Part shown: positions 15,606 through 28,400 of the stretch, piece by piece
Layout of the letters: each line of letters opens with the position of its first letter
How positions within the stretch are numbered: the first letter of the stretch is position 1
Assembly (NCBI RefSeq): GCF_000710915.1
Contig: NZ_BAUA01000149.1
Span: 1-56,765, forward strand
Length of the DNA: 56,765 bases
Reading direction: 5' to 3'
Source: Nocardia brasiliensis IFM 10847
GTDB taxonomy: Bacteria; Actinomycetota; Actinomycetes; Mycobacteriales; Mycobacteriaceae
Made by a program: the position numbers and the translations under genes
The notes under the pieces: model-generated
What the model saw: only the letters and a program-made list of their open reading frames with translations
What the model was told of the DNA's origin: nothing
Databases searched by the model: none

Positions 15606-18600
15606 ATGAATGAGCAGGCCCCGCTCTCCTTCGGACAACAGCGATTGTGGATCCTGACGGAGCACGGCCAGGCCAGCGTGGCCTACAACGAAGCGATGGC
15701 CTTCGAGCTGCGCGGGCCGGTGGACGACCGGATCCTCGCCCGCGCCCTCGACGCGCTGGCCGCGCGGCACGAGGCGCTGCGCACCCGGCTGGTGCCGAGC
15801 GGGGCCGAGGTGCACCAGGTGATCGATCCGGCCGAAACCGGTTTCGCGGTGCAGTTCGTGGACCTGACCGAATCTTGCGACGCCGCAGCGCGTCTGGCCG
15901 ACCTGCGCCGGCGTAATGCCGGCGCGGCGTTCGACCCGGTGCGCGGCCCGCTGGCCAGGGCCGACGTGGCCGTGCTCGCGCCGCAGCGCCGGGTACTGCT
16001 CATCACGGTGCACCACATCGTCTACGACGGCACGTCGCGGACGATTCTGCTGCGTGATCTCGGTGCGCTCTACGCCGCGCTGCTCGTCGACGGCACCGCC
16101 GACCTGCCGCCCCTACCGCAGCAGTACGCCGATCATGCGCGCTGGCAACGGGAGTGGCTGGCCGGTGCCGAACCTGCCGCGCAGGCCGACTATTGGGCGC
16201 GGACTCTGACCGGTGCCCCGCCGCTGCTCGAACTGCCCACCGATCGGCCGCGGCCGCCCGAACAGGATCATCACGGGGACCGGGTGCGGTTCGTCCTCGA
16301 CGAGCGCCTCGCCGCCGACCTGCGCGCACTGGCCCGCGCGCACGGCACCACGCTGTTCACCACCGCGCTGACCGGTTGGTCGGTGTTGTTGTCGCGGTTG
16401 AGCGGTCAGTCCGATGTGGTCGTCGGGGTGCCGAGCGCCAACCGTGGCCGCGGGCGGCTGTCGAACGCGATCGGGTTCTTCGTCAACACGCTGGCGGTGC
16501 GCGTCGTCCTGTCCGAAGCACCGACCACCGCAACGCTTCTCGATCGCGTGCACGGCGCTTTGCGGGGCGCGCTGAAACACGGCGACCTGCCTTTCGAACA
16601 GGTGGTGGAGCTGGTCAAGCCGCCGCGCAGTCCGGCGCACACGCCGCTGTTCCAGACCGCGTGCGCGCAGTTCCCCGCGCTGCGCGGGCGGTTGGCGCTG
16701 CCCGGCGTCGAGGTCGAGCCGCTCGAGATCGACGATGCCCCGGTCAAATTCGATCTGGCCCTGGGCTTGGTCGAGGAGGACGACCGGCTCGTCGTCGAGT
16801 TGGAATACGCCACAGCGCTGTTCGAACGGACCACGATCGAACGCTACGGCCGGTATCTGCTGCGCGTACTGCGGCAGATGGTCGAGCACCCCGATCGCGC
16901 CGTCGTCGACCTTGCCTTGCTGGACCCTGCCGAGCAGCGAATCATCTTGGAGCAGTGGAGCATCGGAGCGGCGACGCAGCCGTTCGCTCCCGACGGCGTC
17001 GTCGGGCGATTCGAGGTACAGGCGCGGGAGCGGCCGGATCAGCTCGCGTTGGTCTGCGGGACACAACGGCTCGATTACGCGACGCTGCGTCGGCGGGTGC
17101 ACCGGTTGGCGCACGCCCTTATCGCCCGCGGTGTCGTCCGTGACCAGGTGGTCGGCCTGCACGCGCGCCGCTCGGCCGAGCTGGTGGTCGGCATGCTCGC
17201 CATCTTCGAAGCGGGCGCGGCCTATCTGCCGCTGGACCCCGCTCAGCCGTCGGACCGGCTGGCCGCCATGATCGGCGACGCCGAACCGGCACTGGTGCTG
17301 AGTGACGCCGAATCCCGTCCACCCGAATGGCTCTCGGTGACCGCGGTGGAACAGGAGTCCGACCGCGACGACGCTCCCATCGTGGAGACCGCCGGGGCAA
17401 ATCTGGCCTACGTCGTCTACACGTCGGGATCCACGGGCAGGCCGAAAGGCATTGCCGTGCCGCATCGTGGGCTGGTCAATCTGCTCGACCAGTGGCTGCA
17501 ACGGTTCGGTGCGCTGCCCGGCGCGCCCGCGTCCGCATGGTCGAGCATCGGCTTCGACGCCTCGTTGCAGGAAATGCTGCTGCCGTTGACGACCGGCGGC
17601 ATTCTGCACCTCGTGCCCGAGCAGTTGCGGGGCGATCCTGCGGCGCTGCTGGAGTGGCTGCGTGAGCACCGCATCGAGCAGGCGTTCCTGCCGCCCGCTT
17701 ATGTGCGCTGGCTCGATGAAGACCCGCACCGGCGGCTGGCCGGATCGTCGTTGCGGCAGTTGAAGTCCGGGGTCGAAGCTCTGTCCGAGCTGGCGCTGGC
17801 ACGGTTGCGGCAGGTGCTGCCCGGGCTGCGCGTCCTCTACGGCTACGGGGCGACTGAGACCACGGTCTACAGCTCGGCGCACATCGATCCCGAACCGCGG
17901 CAACGGCCGTGCCCCATCGGCCGACCGTTGCCGGGCACCCGCATGTACATCCTCGATCATCGGCTGCGGCCGGTACCCGCCGGCGTGGTGGGCGAGGTCT
18001 ATGTCGCCGGGGCGGGGGTGACCCGGGGATACCTGAATCGGCCGGATCTGACCGCGCAACGATTCGTCGCCGATCCGACGACGGCCGGCGAGCGCATGTA
18101 TCGCACTGGCGATCGCGCCCGCTGGCGTCAGGACGGCATCGGTGAGTTCGTCGGTCGCAGTGACGATCAGGTCAAGGTGCGCGGCTTCCGGATCGAGCCG
18201 CGGGAGGTCGAGGCGGCGCTGCTGGCGGTGTCGGGCGGACGGGAGGCGATGGTGCTCGTCGACCGTGCGCCGAACGGAGAGCCACGCCTGATCGCCGCCG
18301 TGGCCGGGAGCGACACGGGTCGATCCGCGCACGAATGGCGGACGGCGCTGTCGGATCGGTTGCCGGACTACATGATTCCCGCCATCGTCGCCGAGGTCGA
18401 CCCGTTCCCGTTGAACCGCAGCGGAAAGCTGGACCGGCCCGCTCTGCTGGAGCGCATCCGCGCCGAATACGCGGCGCGGGTGAACACCTCCAGTCCCCGC
18501 GAGCACGTGGAGATGGCGCTGTACCGGATCTGGCGTCAGGTGCTGGTGCATCCCGCCATCGGGATCAGCGACAACTTCTTCGACGTCGGCGGCACCTCGA

Positions 18601-19472
18601 TCTCGGCGATCCGGGTAGCCGACGCCATCGCCGCGGAGTTCGGGCGACCGGTGCCGATACCGGACCTCATGCGCTATCCGACGATCGAATCGTTCGCCGC
18701 ACATCTGCGCGCGGAGGTCGACGTCGCACCGGACAGCACGGTGATCGATCTGCGCGCGGGTACCGGACGGCAGCGGGTGGTGTGCGTGCATCCGGCCGGT
18801 GGCACGGCCTTCTGCTATCTGCCATTGGCCGCGGCACTGCCGGAGACGACGACCGTGCAGGGTCTGCAGTCGCCCGGCATTGATCCGGGGCAGTCGCCGC
18901 TGCCCACCGTGGCGGCCATGGCCGAACACTATCTGCGGCTGATAGATCCGGATCCGGCCGAATCGGTGGTGCTCTGCGGGCTGTCCTACGGCGGCCTGGT
19001 GGCCTACGAAATGGGCCGCCGGTTGACGGCACAGGGGCACACCCAGGTGAGTGTGGTGCTGCTCGACACCCACGGGCTCGCGGCGGCCGCGACAATCGAA
19101 CCCGTTGCGGCGGAGGAGTTCCGCGAGAAACTGGTGCGGTTCAACGGCATGTACCCGGGCATCGATGACGCGCAGATCGAGCGATACCTGCGCATCTACA
19201 ACCACAATCGGCAGACCGGCTGCCGCTACCTGCCACCGGAATCGGCGGCGCGGGTGGTCTTCATGCAGGCCGTGTCGGGCTCGGCCGATACACCGGAATA
19301 CACGGCGGCCGCGGACTTCTGGCGAGATCGCGCCGGTGGCGGGCTGTCGGTGGTGCCGGTGCAGTGCGGCCACTGGGAGATGCTGGAGGGCGATCAACTG
19401 CCCCGGGTGGCCGAGCTCATCGTCGCGGAGCTGGCCCGGTTGTCGGACGTGGTGTCGGCGGTGGAGTCGTGA
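15606..19472 (+). CDS. Nonribosomal peptide synthetase NRPS1: C-A-T-TE
   Basis: About 1288 residues from ATG 15606; GTG 15597 is closer to a GGAAAG site and would add three residues. Condensation domain 1-430 with active HHIVYDG (136-142). Adenylation domain about 450-950: YTSGSTGRPKG, YGYGATETT, MYRTGD, NRSGKLDR. Carrier domain with Ser in GGTSIS (about 998). Thioesterase 1040-1288: GLSYGG nucleophile (about 1126), Asp in LLDTHG, His in CGHWEM. My reading of the ten-residue specificity code is DAQFKGGVYK, which matches no standard code I know, and is not the usual Hpg code. Starting with a C domain, it needs a donor from elsewhere, perhaps the carrier at 7896. No MbtH-like gene is visible. 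Confidence 0.9.
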   Translation: MNEQAPLSFGQQRLWILTEHGQASVAYNEAMAFELRGPVDDRILARALDALAARHEALRTRLVPSGAEVHQVIDPAETGFAVQFVDLTESCDAAARLADLRRRNAGAAFDPVRGPLARADVAVLAPQRRVLLITVHHIVYDGTSRTILLRDLGALYAALLVDGTADLPPLPQQYADHARWQREWLAGAEPAAQADYWARTLTGAPPLLELPTDRPRPPEQDHHGDRVRFVLDERLAADLRALARAHGTTLFTTALTGWSVLLSRLSGQSDVVVGVPSANRGRGRLSNAIGFFVNTLAVRVVLSEAPTTATLLDRVHGALRGALKHGDLPFEQVVELVKPPRSPAHTPLFQTACAQFPALRGRLALPGVEVEPLEIDDAPVKFDLALGLVEEDDRLVVELEYATALFERTTIERYGRYLLRVLRQMVEHPDRAVVDLALLDPAEQRIILEQWSIGAATQPFAPDGVVGRFEVQARERPDQLALVCGTQRLDYATLRRRVHRLAHALIARGVVRDQVVGLHARRSAELVVGMLAIFEAGAAYLPLDPAQPSDRLAAMIGDAEPALVLSDAESRPPEWLSVTAVEQESDRDDAPIVETAGANLAYVVYTSGSTGRPKGIAVPHRGLVNLLDQWLQRFGALPGAPASAWSSIGFDASLQEMLLPLTTGGILHLVPEQLRGDPAALLEWLREHRIEQAFLPPAYVRWLDEDPHRRLAGSSLRQLKSGVEALSELALARLRQVLPGLRVLYGYGATETTVYSSAHIDPEPRQRPCPIGRPLPGTRMYILDHRLRPVPAGVVGEVYVAGAGVTRGYLNRPDLTAQRFVADPTTAGERMYRTGDRARWRQDGIGEFVGRSDDQVKVRGFRIEPREVEAALLAVSGGREAMVLVDRAPNGEPRLIAAVAGSDTGRSAHEWRTALSDRLPDYMIPAIVAEVDPFPLNRSGKLDRPALLERIRAEYAARVNTSSPREHVEMALYRIWRQVLVHPAIGISDNFFDVGGTSISAIRVADAIAAEFGRPVPIPDLMRYPTIESFAAHLRAEVDVAPDSTVIDLRAGTGRQRVVCVHPAGGTAFCYLPLAAALPETTTVQGLQSPGIDPGQSPLPTVAAMAEHYLRLIDPDPAESVVLCGLSYGGLVAYEMGRRLTAQGHTQVSVVLLDTHGLAAAATIEPVAAEEFREKLVRFNGMYPGIDDAQIERYLRIYNHNRQTGCRYLPPESAARVVFMQAVSGSADTPEYTAAADFWRDRAGGGLSVVPVQCGHWEMLEGDQLPRVAELIVAELARLSDVVSAVES

Positions 19473-22400
19473 TGGGTGCCGATCCGAGCGTGGCCGCCGC
19501 GGTCCACGATCAGGCTCGGTGTACGCCCGCCGCGGTCGCGCTGTGCGACGGGGGACGTGATCTGGACTACGCGACCGTCGACGCGTTCGGCGCGCTCGTG
19601 GCACTGGCTTTGACGGACAACGGCGTTCGTCCGGGAGACGCCGTCGCGGTAGCGCTGCCCCGTGGGTGGCAGCTGGTCTGCGTCATGCTCGGCATTCTGC
19701 GGCTCGGCGGGCAGGTGGTGCCGCTGGACCGGCAGAGCCCACCGGATCGGCGCGGCCACATTCTCCGCGACTCGGCCGCGGTGGCGGTCGTGCACGACGG
19801 CGGCGTCGAACTGCCGGAATCACTGCTGTCGCTGCCGGTTTCGGCGCTGTTGACCGGCGAGCGCGCAGTGCCCGGACCGCCTGGCGCACCGGCTGCTGCT
19901 TCTTTCCTGTTCTACACCTCGGGAACGACCGGACTGCCCAAGGGCGTCGAGGTGCGGGACGCGGGAATCCTGCGGCTGGCCCGGCCCGGCTACATCCCGA
20001 TCGCAGCAGGCAATCGCTATGCGTGCCTGTCCAATCCGGCCTTCGACGCGCTGAGCTTCGAGGTGTGGGTACCGCTGGTGACCGGCGGGTGCTGCGTGAT
20101 CATCGACGACGCGACCGCACAGACGCCCGACCGGCTGGCCGAGGCCCTGCGCAGGAACCGCGTCGACACGGTGTTCACCACTACAGCGCTGTTCAACGCC
20201 GTGGTCGACGCCGTTCCCGACTGCTTCGCCACGGCGGGCCAAGTGCTCGTCGGCGGGGAACAGCTCAACGTCACCCTGATGCGGCGGTGGTACCGCGACA
20301 ACGCGGCCGCGCGCACTCAGCTGTATAACGTGTACGGGCCGACGGAGACCACGACGTTCGCACTGTGCCATCCGATTCCGCGGGAGTACTCGGCCGAGCG
20401 GGTGCCGATCGGGCGGGCGCTGCCGGAGACCGGCACGCTGGTGGTCGTGCCAGACGCGGCACGGAGCGCGGTCACGGGTGAGGTCGGCGAGCTGTATCTG
20501 TCCGGCGCGGGTGTCGCGGTGGGATATCGCAATCTGCCGGAGGAGACCGATCGACGCTTCGTGCGACTGCCGTGGCACGACGGGGGTCGTGCACGGTTCT
20601 ACCGCACCGGTGATCTGGTGTGCCGCAACGCGGACGGCGATATCGAGTACGTCGGCCGCGCCGATCGGCAGGTCAAGGTGCGCGGCTTCCGGATCGAGCC
20701 GGGGGAGGTGGAGCGCCAGCTGATGGCGCATCCGGGGGTGCGGCAGGCCTTCGCGTGCACGCACCGCACCGGCGACCACGGGCCCGCGGAGCTGCTGGCG
20801 TATCTGGTGACCGACCCGGAACTGCCGTTCGCGGAGGTGGATCGGCATCTGACCGCCACCGTGCCGACCTATATGCGGCCGCATCGCCTCTACCGGGTCG
20901 GCGCGTTGCCGTTGACGGCCAACGGAAAGGTCGATCAGGTCGCGCTGCTGAGCCACGCGAATCGGCCGTGGCGGGCCGACACCGCGCCCGCCGAGGTCGC
21001 CGCCTGGCAGCGGACGGTGCTGGAGGTGATCGGGCAGGTGCTCGATCTGCCGGACCCGCGGCTCGGCGATCGGTGGATCGCCTGCGGTGGCGATTCGCTG
21101 GCGGCGCTGCGCTTGCGGCACCTCGTGCAACGGCGTTGGGGCTGCGATATTCCGCCGGGACTAGTGCTGAAAGCGGACTTCGCGGAGTTGGCCGCGGCCA
21201 TCGACGCCGGGCGGGCCGCAGGCACGGCGTACTCGTCGCTGCCGACGCGGGAGGCCGCCGTGGCTGCGCCGGCGACCAGCGAGCAGCAGCGAATGTGGTT
21301 GCTACAGCAGCGTTCACCACGATCGCGTGCGTACAACGTCGCGCTGGCCTTCGAGGTGGCGGGCACGGTGGACGCAGCGGCGCTGCGTCGCGCCCTGTGC
21401 GCGGTCGTGGCCCGGCATCCGGCGCTGCGGACCGGATTCGCCGCCGCGCCCGCGGGACTGCGCCAGGTGGTGGGCGAGCCGTACGACCCGTGGGTGACGC
21501 CGGACGTGGCCGCGGCTCGTGACGAGCACACGCGACGCCACTTCGCCGACCGATTCTTCGGTGTCGCTTTCGATCTGGCGCAGCCGCGCATGCTCGCCGC
21601 CTGCTGGCTCGCCCACGACGGTGGCGGCACCCTGCTGCTGCGGTTGCATCACATCGCCGTCGACGGCTGGTCGCTCGGCGTGCTCTTCGCCGACCTGTCG
21701 GCGGCCTACGCGGGCGAGTCCATCGAAAACCGCGGCGCGGCAACGACTCCACTCGACTTCGCCGCCTGGCAGCAGGACTGGTTCGGCAGTGCGGCCTACC
21801 GGACGCAACGGCTCGAATTGGCCCGGCACTACGCGAATGGGGAGCCGAACGATCCGTTGCGTCCCGATCTGGCACGGCCGTTCGCCGCCGCACGGCTGGT
21901 GCACACCTCGCTCGACGCCGATCGCCACGGCCGGGTGGACCGGTTGTGCGCCGATCTGGGCCTCACTCGTTTTCAGGTGCTGCTCGCGGTCTTCGCGTGG
22001 AGTCTGTACGCGGTGACCGGACGCACCCGATTGCGGATCGCCGCCCCGGTGGCCAATCGTCCCCTGTCCGAATTCGAGACCAGCGTGGGGATGTTCGCGA
22101 ACACCGTGCTGCTGCCGCTGACGGTCCGGCCCAGCGCCGAGGCGAGCGCCGAGCTGCGCCGGCTCGGCGAATGCGTCCGTGCGGTGCTCGACCGCCAGGA
22201 CGTGGCGCTGGCCGATGTGCTCGCCGATACCGAATTCGGTAGTGACAGCGTGCCGTTCGACACGTTGTTCGTCTTGGAGAACACCGACTTCGGGGCGCTG
22301 GCGCTACCCGGTTGCACGACGCGTCCGCGGTGGATCGCCACACCGGAGGCCAAGTGCCCGCTGACCCTGTCGGTGGTCGAGCGTGCCGACGGGGCGGACC

Positions 22401-25400
22401 TGCTGTGGGAGTACGCCGCGGATCACTTCGACGCCGCCGAGGTGGCGGCGCTGGCGGCGCTGTTCGAGCGTGGCCTGGACGCGGTACTCGAAGACGGCAC
22501 CGCGAAACCGGCCGATCTCGCGGCTCCTTACCGAAGTGGTCTACCCGAGTCCGGGCGTGGTGCATCGGTGCCGTTGTCGTTCACGACGGTGGCCGAGGGC
22601 TTCGCCCGGCAGGTCGCGTTGACCCCCGCCGCCCCTGCGCTGAACGCGGGCGGGCGCACGGTGACCTACGCCCAGCTCGATGCGCTGTCGGCCGCCCTCG
22701 CGGCTGATATCGCGGCGCGGCAGGCGCGTTCGAGTTCGGATGACGGATTACAGTGCGTGGCCCTGTTCTTCGAGCCGTCGATCGAACATGTGGTGTCGTT
22801 GCTGGCCTTGGCGCGCCTGCACTTGACCGCGCTCCCGCTGGACCCGGCCTATCCGCCAGCGCTCCTACGTCAGATGCTCGAGCAGGCCGAGCCGCTTCGC
22901 GTACTCCTGTCCCCGGATGCGGTCACCGCTTGGGATGTCATCGATGACGGCGCTATCGCCCGCCACGTAGTGGCTCCGGAAACCGAGCCGCGCGACGAAT
23001 TGCCCAGCGGTGGGAGAGCAGACGCGGCAGACGGAACGCGGCCGCTGTACATCCTGTTCACCTCCGGCTCCACCGGGACGCCGAAGGGTGTGCAGGTGCC
23101 CGATCGTACGCTGTGCAATCTGCTGCGCTGGCAGACGGATTCGGGTGGGCTGGGTGCCGCGGCCGTGACGCAGCAGTACTCCGCGCTGTCGTTCGATGTG
23201 TCGTTCCAAGAGATCTATTCGACACTGTGCGGCGGGGGTTGCCTGCACCTGGCGCGGCCGCAGTGGCGGCACGACATGTCCGCCCTTTTGGATCAGCTGG
23301 AGTCCGCCCGGGTGGAGCGGATCTTCCTGCCCTATGTGGCTTTACAGCTGCTGGCCGAGCACGGCGTTCGCTCCGGACGTCATCCGGCGAGGCTGCGCGA
23401 GGTGATCACCGCGGGGGAGCAATTGGTGGCGACCGACGCGATTCGGCGGTGGTTCGCGGGGATGCCGGGAGCCCGGCTGTTCAATCATTACGGGCCGACC
23501 GAAACGCATGTGGTGAGCAGCCTTTGCCTGGACGCCGATCCCCTGCGCTGGCCGGACCGGCCCGCGGTCGGACAAGCGGTCGACAACGCGGTGCTGCGCG
23601 TAGTGGACGAGGCCGGTCACCTGGTGCCGCCAGAGGCGGTGGGGGAGTTGCTGATCGGTGGGGTCATGGCGACGCGGTGCTATCTGGGGGACTCCGGTGC
23701 GAACGCGGATCGGTTCGTCGAGGTGCCGGGTGTGGGGCTGTGCTATCGCAGTGGTGACCGAGCGTTCTTCGATAGTGCGGGGTTGCTGCACTATGTCGGC
23801 CGCGACGACGAGCAGATCAAGGTGAGTGGACACCGGGTGGAGCTGGGCCAGCTCGAGGCCGCGCTGCTGCGGTTCCCGGGCGTCGTGCAAGCTGTGGTGG
23901 TGCGCGACGGTGGTGCGCTGGTGGCCTGCCTGCAATGCCGTGACGTGGCGCCGGAGATGGCCGCGTTGACAGCGCATCTGGCGCGGTTGTTGCCCGCCCA
24001 GGTCCGGATCGACCGCTTCCGGCTGGTGCCGGAGTTACCGCGGACGCCCAGCGGCAAGCTGGACCGCCGCGCCGCCGCGAGCGCGCCCGGCAAGGATTTG
24101 ATCCGTACTCCGGTCCAAGCGGACTGGTCGGGCCGCGAAGCGGAACTCGCCGCCGCGTTCGAAACGGCGACCGGTGTACCGATCGGACCGGGTCAGACCT
24201 ACTTCGGCGCGGGCGCAACAAGTTTGGCGTTGATGCGCTTCCACCTGTACTGCAGTACGGAACTCGGTCTCCAGTTCACCGTCGCCGACCTCTTCGAGCA
24301 CGTCACCATCGGCGCCCTGGCCCGTTTCGTGGACGGGTTGCCTGCGTCTGCCGCCCAGGATGCGCCGGATGTCGCGGCGGACGATCCGATCGCCGTCGTC
24401 GGCATGGCGGTCCGGCTGCCGGGTGCCGATGACTTGGCAGGCTTCTGGGATATGGTGTGCCGCGCCGATCGCGGCATCGAATTCTTCGATGCGCCGGCAG
24501 ATCTGGTCGGGGCACGCAGTCAGATGCGGGGTCTGCTGGCATTCGATCCCGACCGTTTCGGAATCAACCGGCGCGATGCCGCGCTGATGGACCCGCAGCA
24601 GCGCCACCTGCTGATGAATTGCGTACAGGCGCTCGCGCACGCGGGCATCGCCGACCCGTCCGAGCGCGAAGTCGGCCTGGTCGCGGGGTGCGGGGAGAAC
24701 ACCTACTTCCAAACCATGCTGCGCGAGGCCGACCCGGCGCTGCTGCCCGACGAGTTCCAGCTCGCGCTGCACCACGACAAAGACTTCCTGACCACCAAGG
24801 TGGCCTACCATCTGGGCCTGACCGGCCCGGTGTTCACCGCGCAGGCCGCGTGCGCGAGTTCGCTGGTGGCCGTGCACCTCGCGGCCGGACTGCTACGCAA
24901 CGGGGAAGCGGAGGTGATGCTCGCCGGCGGCGTGCTCGTAGACCCGACGCTCACGGGCGGGTATCGCTACCGGCCGCAGCACATCTTCTCGCCGGACGGG
25001 CACTGCCGCCCGTTCAGCGACGACGCCGGCGGCACGATCGGTGCGAGCGGGGTGGGGGTGGTCGTGCTCGAGCGGCTGTCCGCGGCACGCCGCAACGGTC
25101 ACACCGTGTACGGGGTGATCACCGGCTCCGCCGTCAACAACGACGGCGCGGCGAAGATCGGGTACGCCGCACCTGCGCTCGCCGGGCAGCGCGCGGTGAT
25201 CCGGACCGCGTTGCGCCGCAGCGGTCGTCGCGGTGCCGAGGTCGCCTACGTCGAGGCGCACGGCACGGGCACCCGCCTCGGCGACCCGGTGGAGGTCGGC
25301 GCGTTGCGTCAGGCCTTGGCATCGACCGAGTCAGGTGGCTGCGCGCTGTCGACGGTCAAGAGTCAGCTCGGTCATTTGGGCGCGGCGGCCGGTGTGATCG

Positions 25401-28400
25401 GGCTGATCCGCGCGACCCTGGCGCTGCATCATGGATTGATTCCGCCCACAGTGGATTTCCGGGCGCCCAACCCGCAGCTCGCGGGCGATCTCGATCCGTT
25501 CTACCTTCCCGCCGAAGCACAGCCGTGGCCGCCGCACCGCCCGCGGGTGGCCGGGGTCAGCAGCTTCGGCATCGGCGGTGTGAACGCGCATGTCGTGCTC
25601 GAAGCCGGTGCCGTCGACGTGTCGGAAGCGAAACCGATTGCCTGCCTGACGCTTTCGAGTAGCAGTGCCGCCGCGCTGCGCGCCGATGCCGTGCGGATCG
25701 CCGCGTACCTCGCGGCGAACCCCCGAACGTATCCGCAGGTGCTGCGTCACTTGCAAGCGGGCCGCCCCGAGCAACGCTGGCGCATGGCCGCGTTCTGTGC
25801 CGACGTGACCGACGCGGTCCGGTGGTTGCGGACGGGATCGGTGGTCGCCGTGGACGTGGTCTCAGATCAGGTGCCCGCGACGCTACCGCCGGAGGAACTT
25901 GCCGCGGCTTGGTTGTCGGGCCGATCCATCGGCTGGCAGGCGGGACCGGCGCAGTCGCCGTGGGACTTCCCGCCTCCGGTATTCGATCTCATCGATTGCG
26001 ATTTCGCCCGTGCCGAAAGCCGACCACCCCAGCCGGATTCGGTCGAGGCGAGCGGTCCTCGGCGACTACCCGAGGGTGATTGGTTGTCCCAGCCGCACTG
26101 GGTTCGCACGCGCCGCGCGGGTGCCGCGCCGGTACCGCCGCGAAATCGCCTGCTGGTCCTGGTAGCCGATGCGCCGTTCCAGCCGGCAGTGGTTGCGCCC
26201 TTCGAACAGACGTACTTACGTGTCGTCCAGGTTGTCCCCGGTGGCGAGTACCGGCGGGTGGCGCCAGACGTCTTCGAGGTGGACGCCGCGGATTCCGACT
26301 CGCTGCGACAGGTGCTGGATGTGCTGGCCGAGACCGACTGCGCCGGGATCGAGTGGCTACACGCGCTGCCGTTGCGCGTCAGCGGGCCGGTGGGACCGGA
26401 CAGCGTCGAACACGCGACCCGGGCGTGTGTCGATACCCCGGCGGCTTTGCTTCGCGTAATGGCGGAGCACGCTGTCGCGCAACGAGTTCGGGTGTGGTGG
26501 TTGTCGGCGCAGGCACGCCCGGTGGACGGCCCGGTCCGCCGCCCGGAGCCGAATCTGCTTGCCGGGGTGTGCGAAGTAGGCACCCAGGAGACGGGTGTGC
26601 CCGGTTCGTGGATCGATCTGCCCGGGACGGATCCTGTCGAATGGGCCGCCCCGCTGGCGGAATTGCTGAGCGGGTTCGACGTCGGTGCCTCGGTGCCGAA
26701 GCAACTCGCGCTGCGGCAAGGGTTTTGGTGGCGGCAGCAGGTGTCGCCCGTCGCAGCGGATGCGACTGCCGCACTGCCCACGGCGGCCGGTGTGCACCTG
26801 GTGCTCGGCGGGACCGGCGGCATCGGAGCGAGTGCGGCCGCATGGCTGCTGGATAACGGTGCGGAGCGAGTCGTGCTGCTCGCCCGCCGGGCGCAGGTTC
26901 CAGAAGTGTTGTCGCCCTGGGCTGATCGGGTCGAGGTGCTTATCGCGGATCTGGTCGAGAGTGATCTCGACGGGCTGGTACGCCGCATCGGCGAGCGGGT
27001 GGACCGGCTCGACGGTGTCGTACACGCGGTCGGTGTGGCGGCGGGTGGGCTGATCGCTCGTCGCGACCCCGCCGCCGCGCGGCAGTGGAGCGCGGCGAAA
27101 CTGCGCGGAGCCCTGTTGACGGAGCGGCTGATCCAGCTGCACCGGCCCGCCGTCGCCGTGTATTGCTCGTCCATGGCGGCCTGGTTCGGCGGCATCGGCC
27201 AGCTCGATTACGCCGCCGCCAACGCACTGCTCGACGGATTCGCCGGGTATCGAGGCGGTGCCGGAGAGACGACGGTGCGGGTGAGTATCGGCTGGGATGT
27301 GTGGCGGGAGACGGGAATGGCGTTGCGCGCGTTGCCCACAGACCCCAGGCACCGTGCGCATCTGGCCGTCGGTCTCACCGTCGCGGAGGGACAGCGAGTG
27401 TTCGCTCGCGCCCTCGGCGCGCAGCTGCCGCAGCTGCTGGTCTGCACCACCGATCTGGACGATGCCCGCGCCTTCTATGCCGCCGCGCCGACCGACACGA
27501 CGGCGGCGGGCAGTGCGGTGGCGCTCGAGTCGGCGCAACAGCTGCTGCGTGCGGAGCTGTGCGAGGTCCTGGGTCTGGACGAGCTCGATCGGAACGCGTC
27601 GTTGTACGACCTCGGTGCCGACTCGCTGACCATGCTCGATCTGCTGGACACGATCAAACAGCAGTTCGGGGTCGAGTTGGAACTCGCCCGGCTCAGCCAT
27701 CGGGTGTGCCTCGACGAGATCGTGTCCCGCCTCGCCGAGGCGGCGGGCGCGGCCGGGCCGGAGGACGTCGTACTGGACGTGTGGCAGGAGGGCGACGGCC
27801 GCGACGTGGTGTGCCTGGTGCATCCGGTCGGCGGGGACATCCAGGCCTATCGGGAACTCGTCTCGGCGCTGGCACCGCGGGTCACCGTGTGTCTCATCGC
27901 GGATCCGGCCTTGCGGCAGGACACTGCGCCTTCCTGGACGGTCACCGAGCGGGCCCGCCACTATTACGCCGCTCTGCGCACGCGGTTTCCTGCCGAGGAA
28001 TGGCGATGGCAGCTGGCCGGGTGGTCCTTCGGGGCCTGGGTCGCGATCGGGATGGCCGCCGAGGCGGAAGCTGCCGGGCAGCCCGCGCGGAGGCTGCACC
28101 TGATCGATCCGCCCCCGCCGGGCGCGGGCGCGCTGGTGCGTGTCTACAACCAGGCTCGGCTCGATGATGTCTTTGCCAGGGAACTCGACACCGCGGGTGT
28201 CGCGGCGGCCACCGCCTATGCCGAACGGTTGGCTCAGTGCTGTCGCGCCAACTTGAACAGCATGGTCGAGCACCGGCTTCCGCGCCTGACGGACACTCCC
28301 AGCGAACTGTGGCTGGCCGAGCAATCGGCCACCAGCGGGCCGAGTTCAACTGTACGGCAGCAGGACTGGTCTGATCACCTGGCGGCGTCCACCCGATCGC

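Noticed and set aside
16113..19604. Very long open frame on the minus strand opposite NRPS1 (over 1100 codons)
   Set aside because: It is the mirror of a high-GC coding strand. Its translation is Arg/His/Gln-rich and shows no known motif, while NRPS1 has all core motifs.
25640..26780. A hidden acyltransferase domain between KS and KR
   Set aside because: No GHSxG nucleophile or AT fingerprint is visible; the stretch reads as linker and the structural half of a KR.
26357..28324. Long minus-strand open frames opposite the KR/TE part of NRPS2
   Set aside because: Same shadow effect; low-complexity, Arg/Pro-rich composition and no ribosome site.
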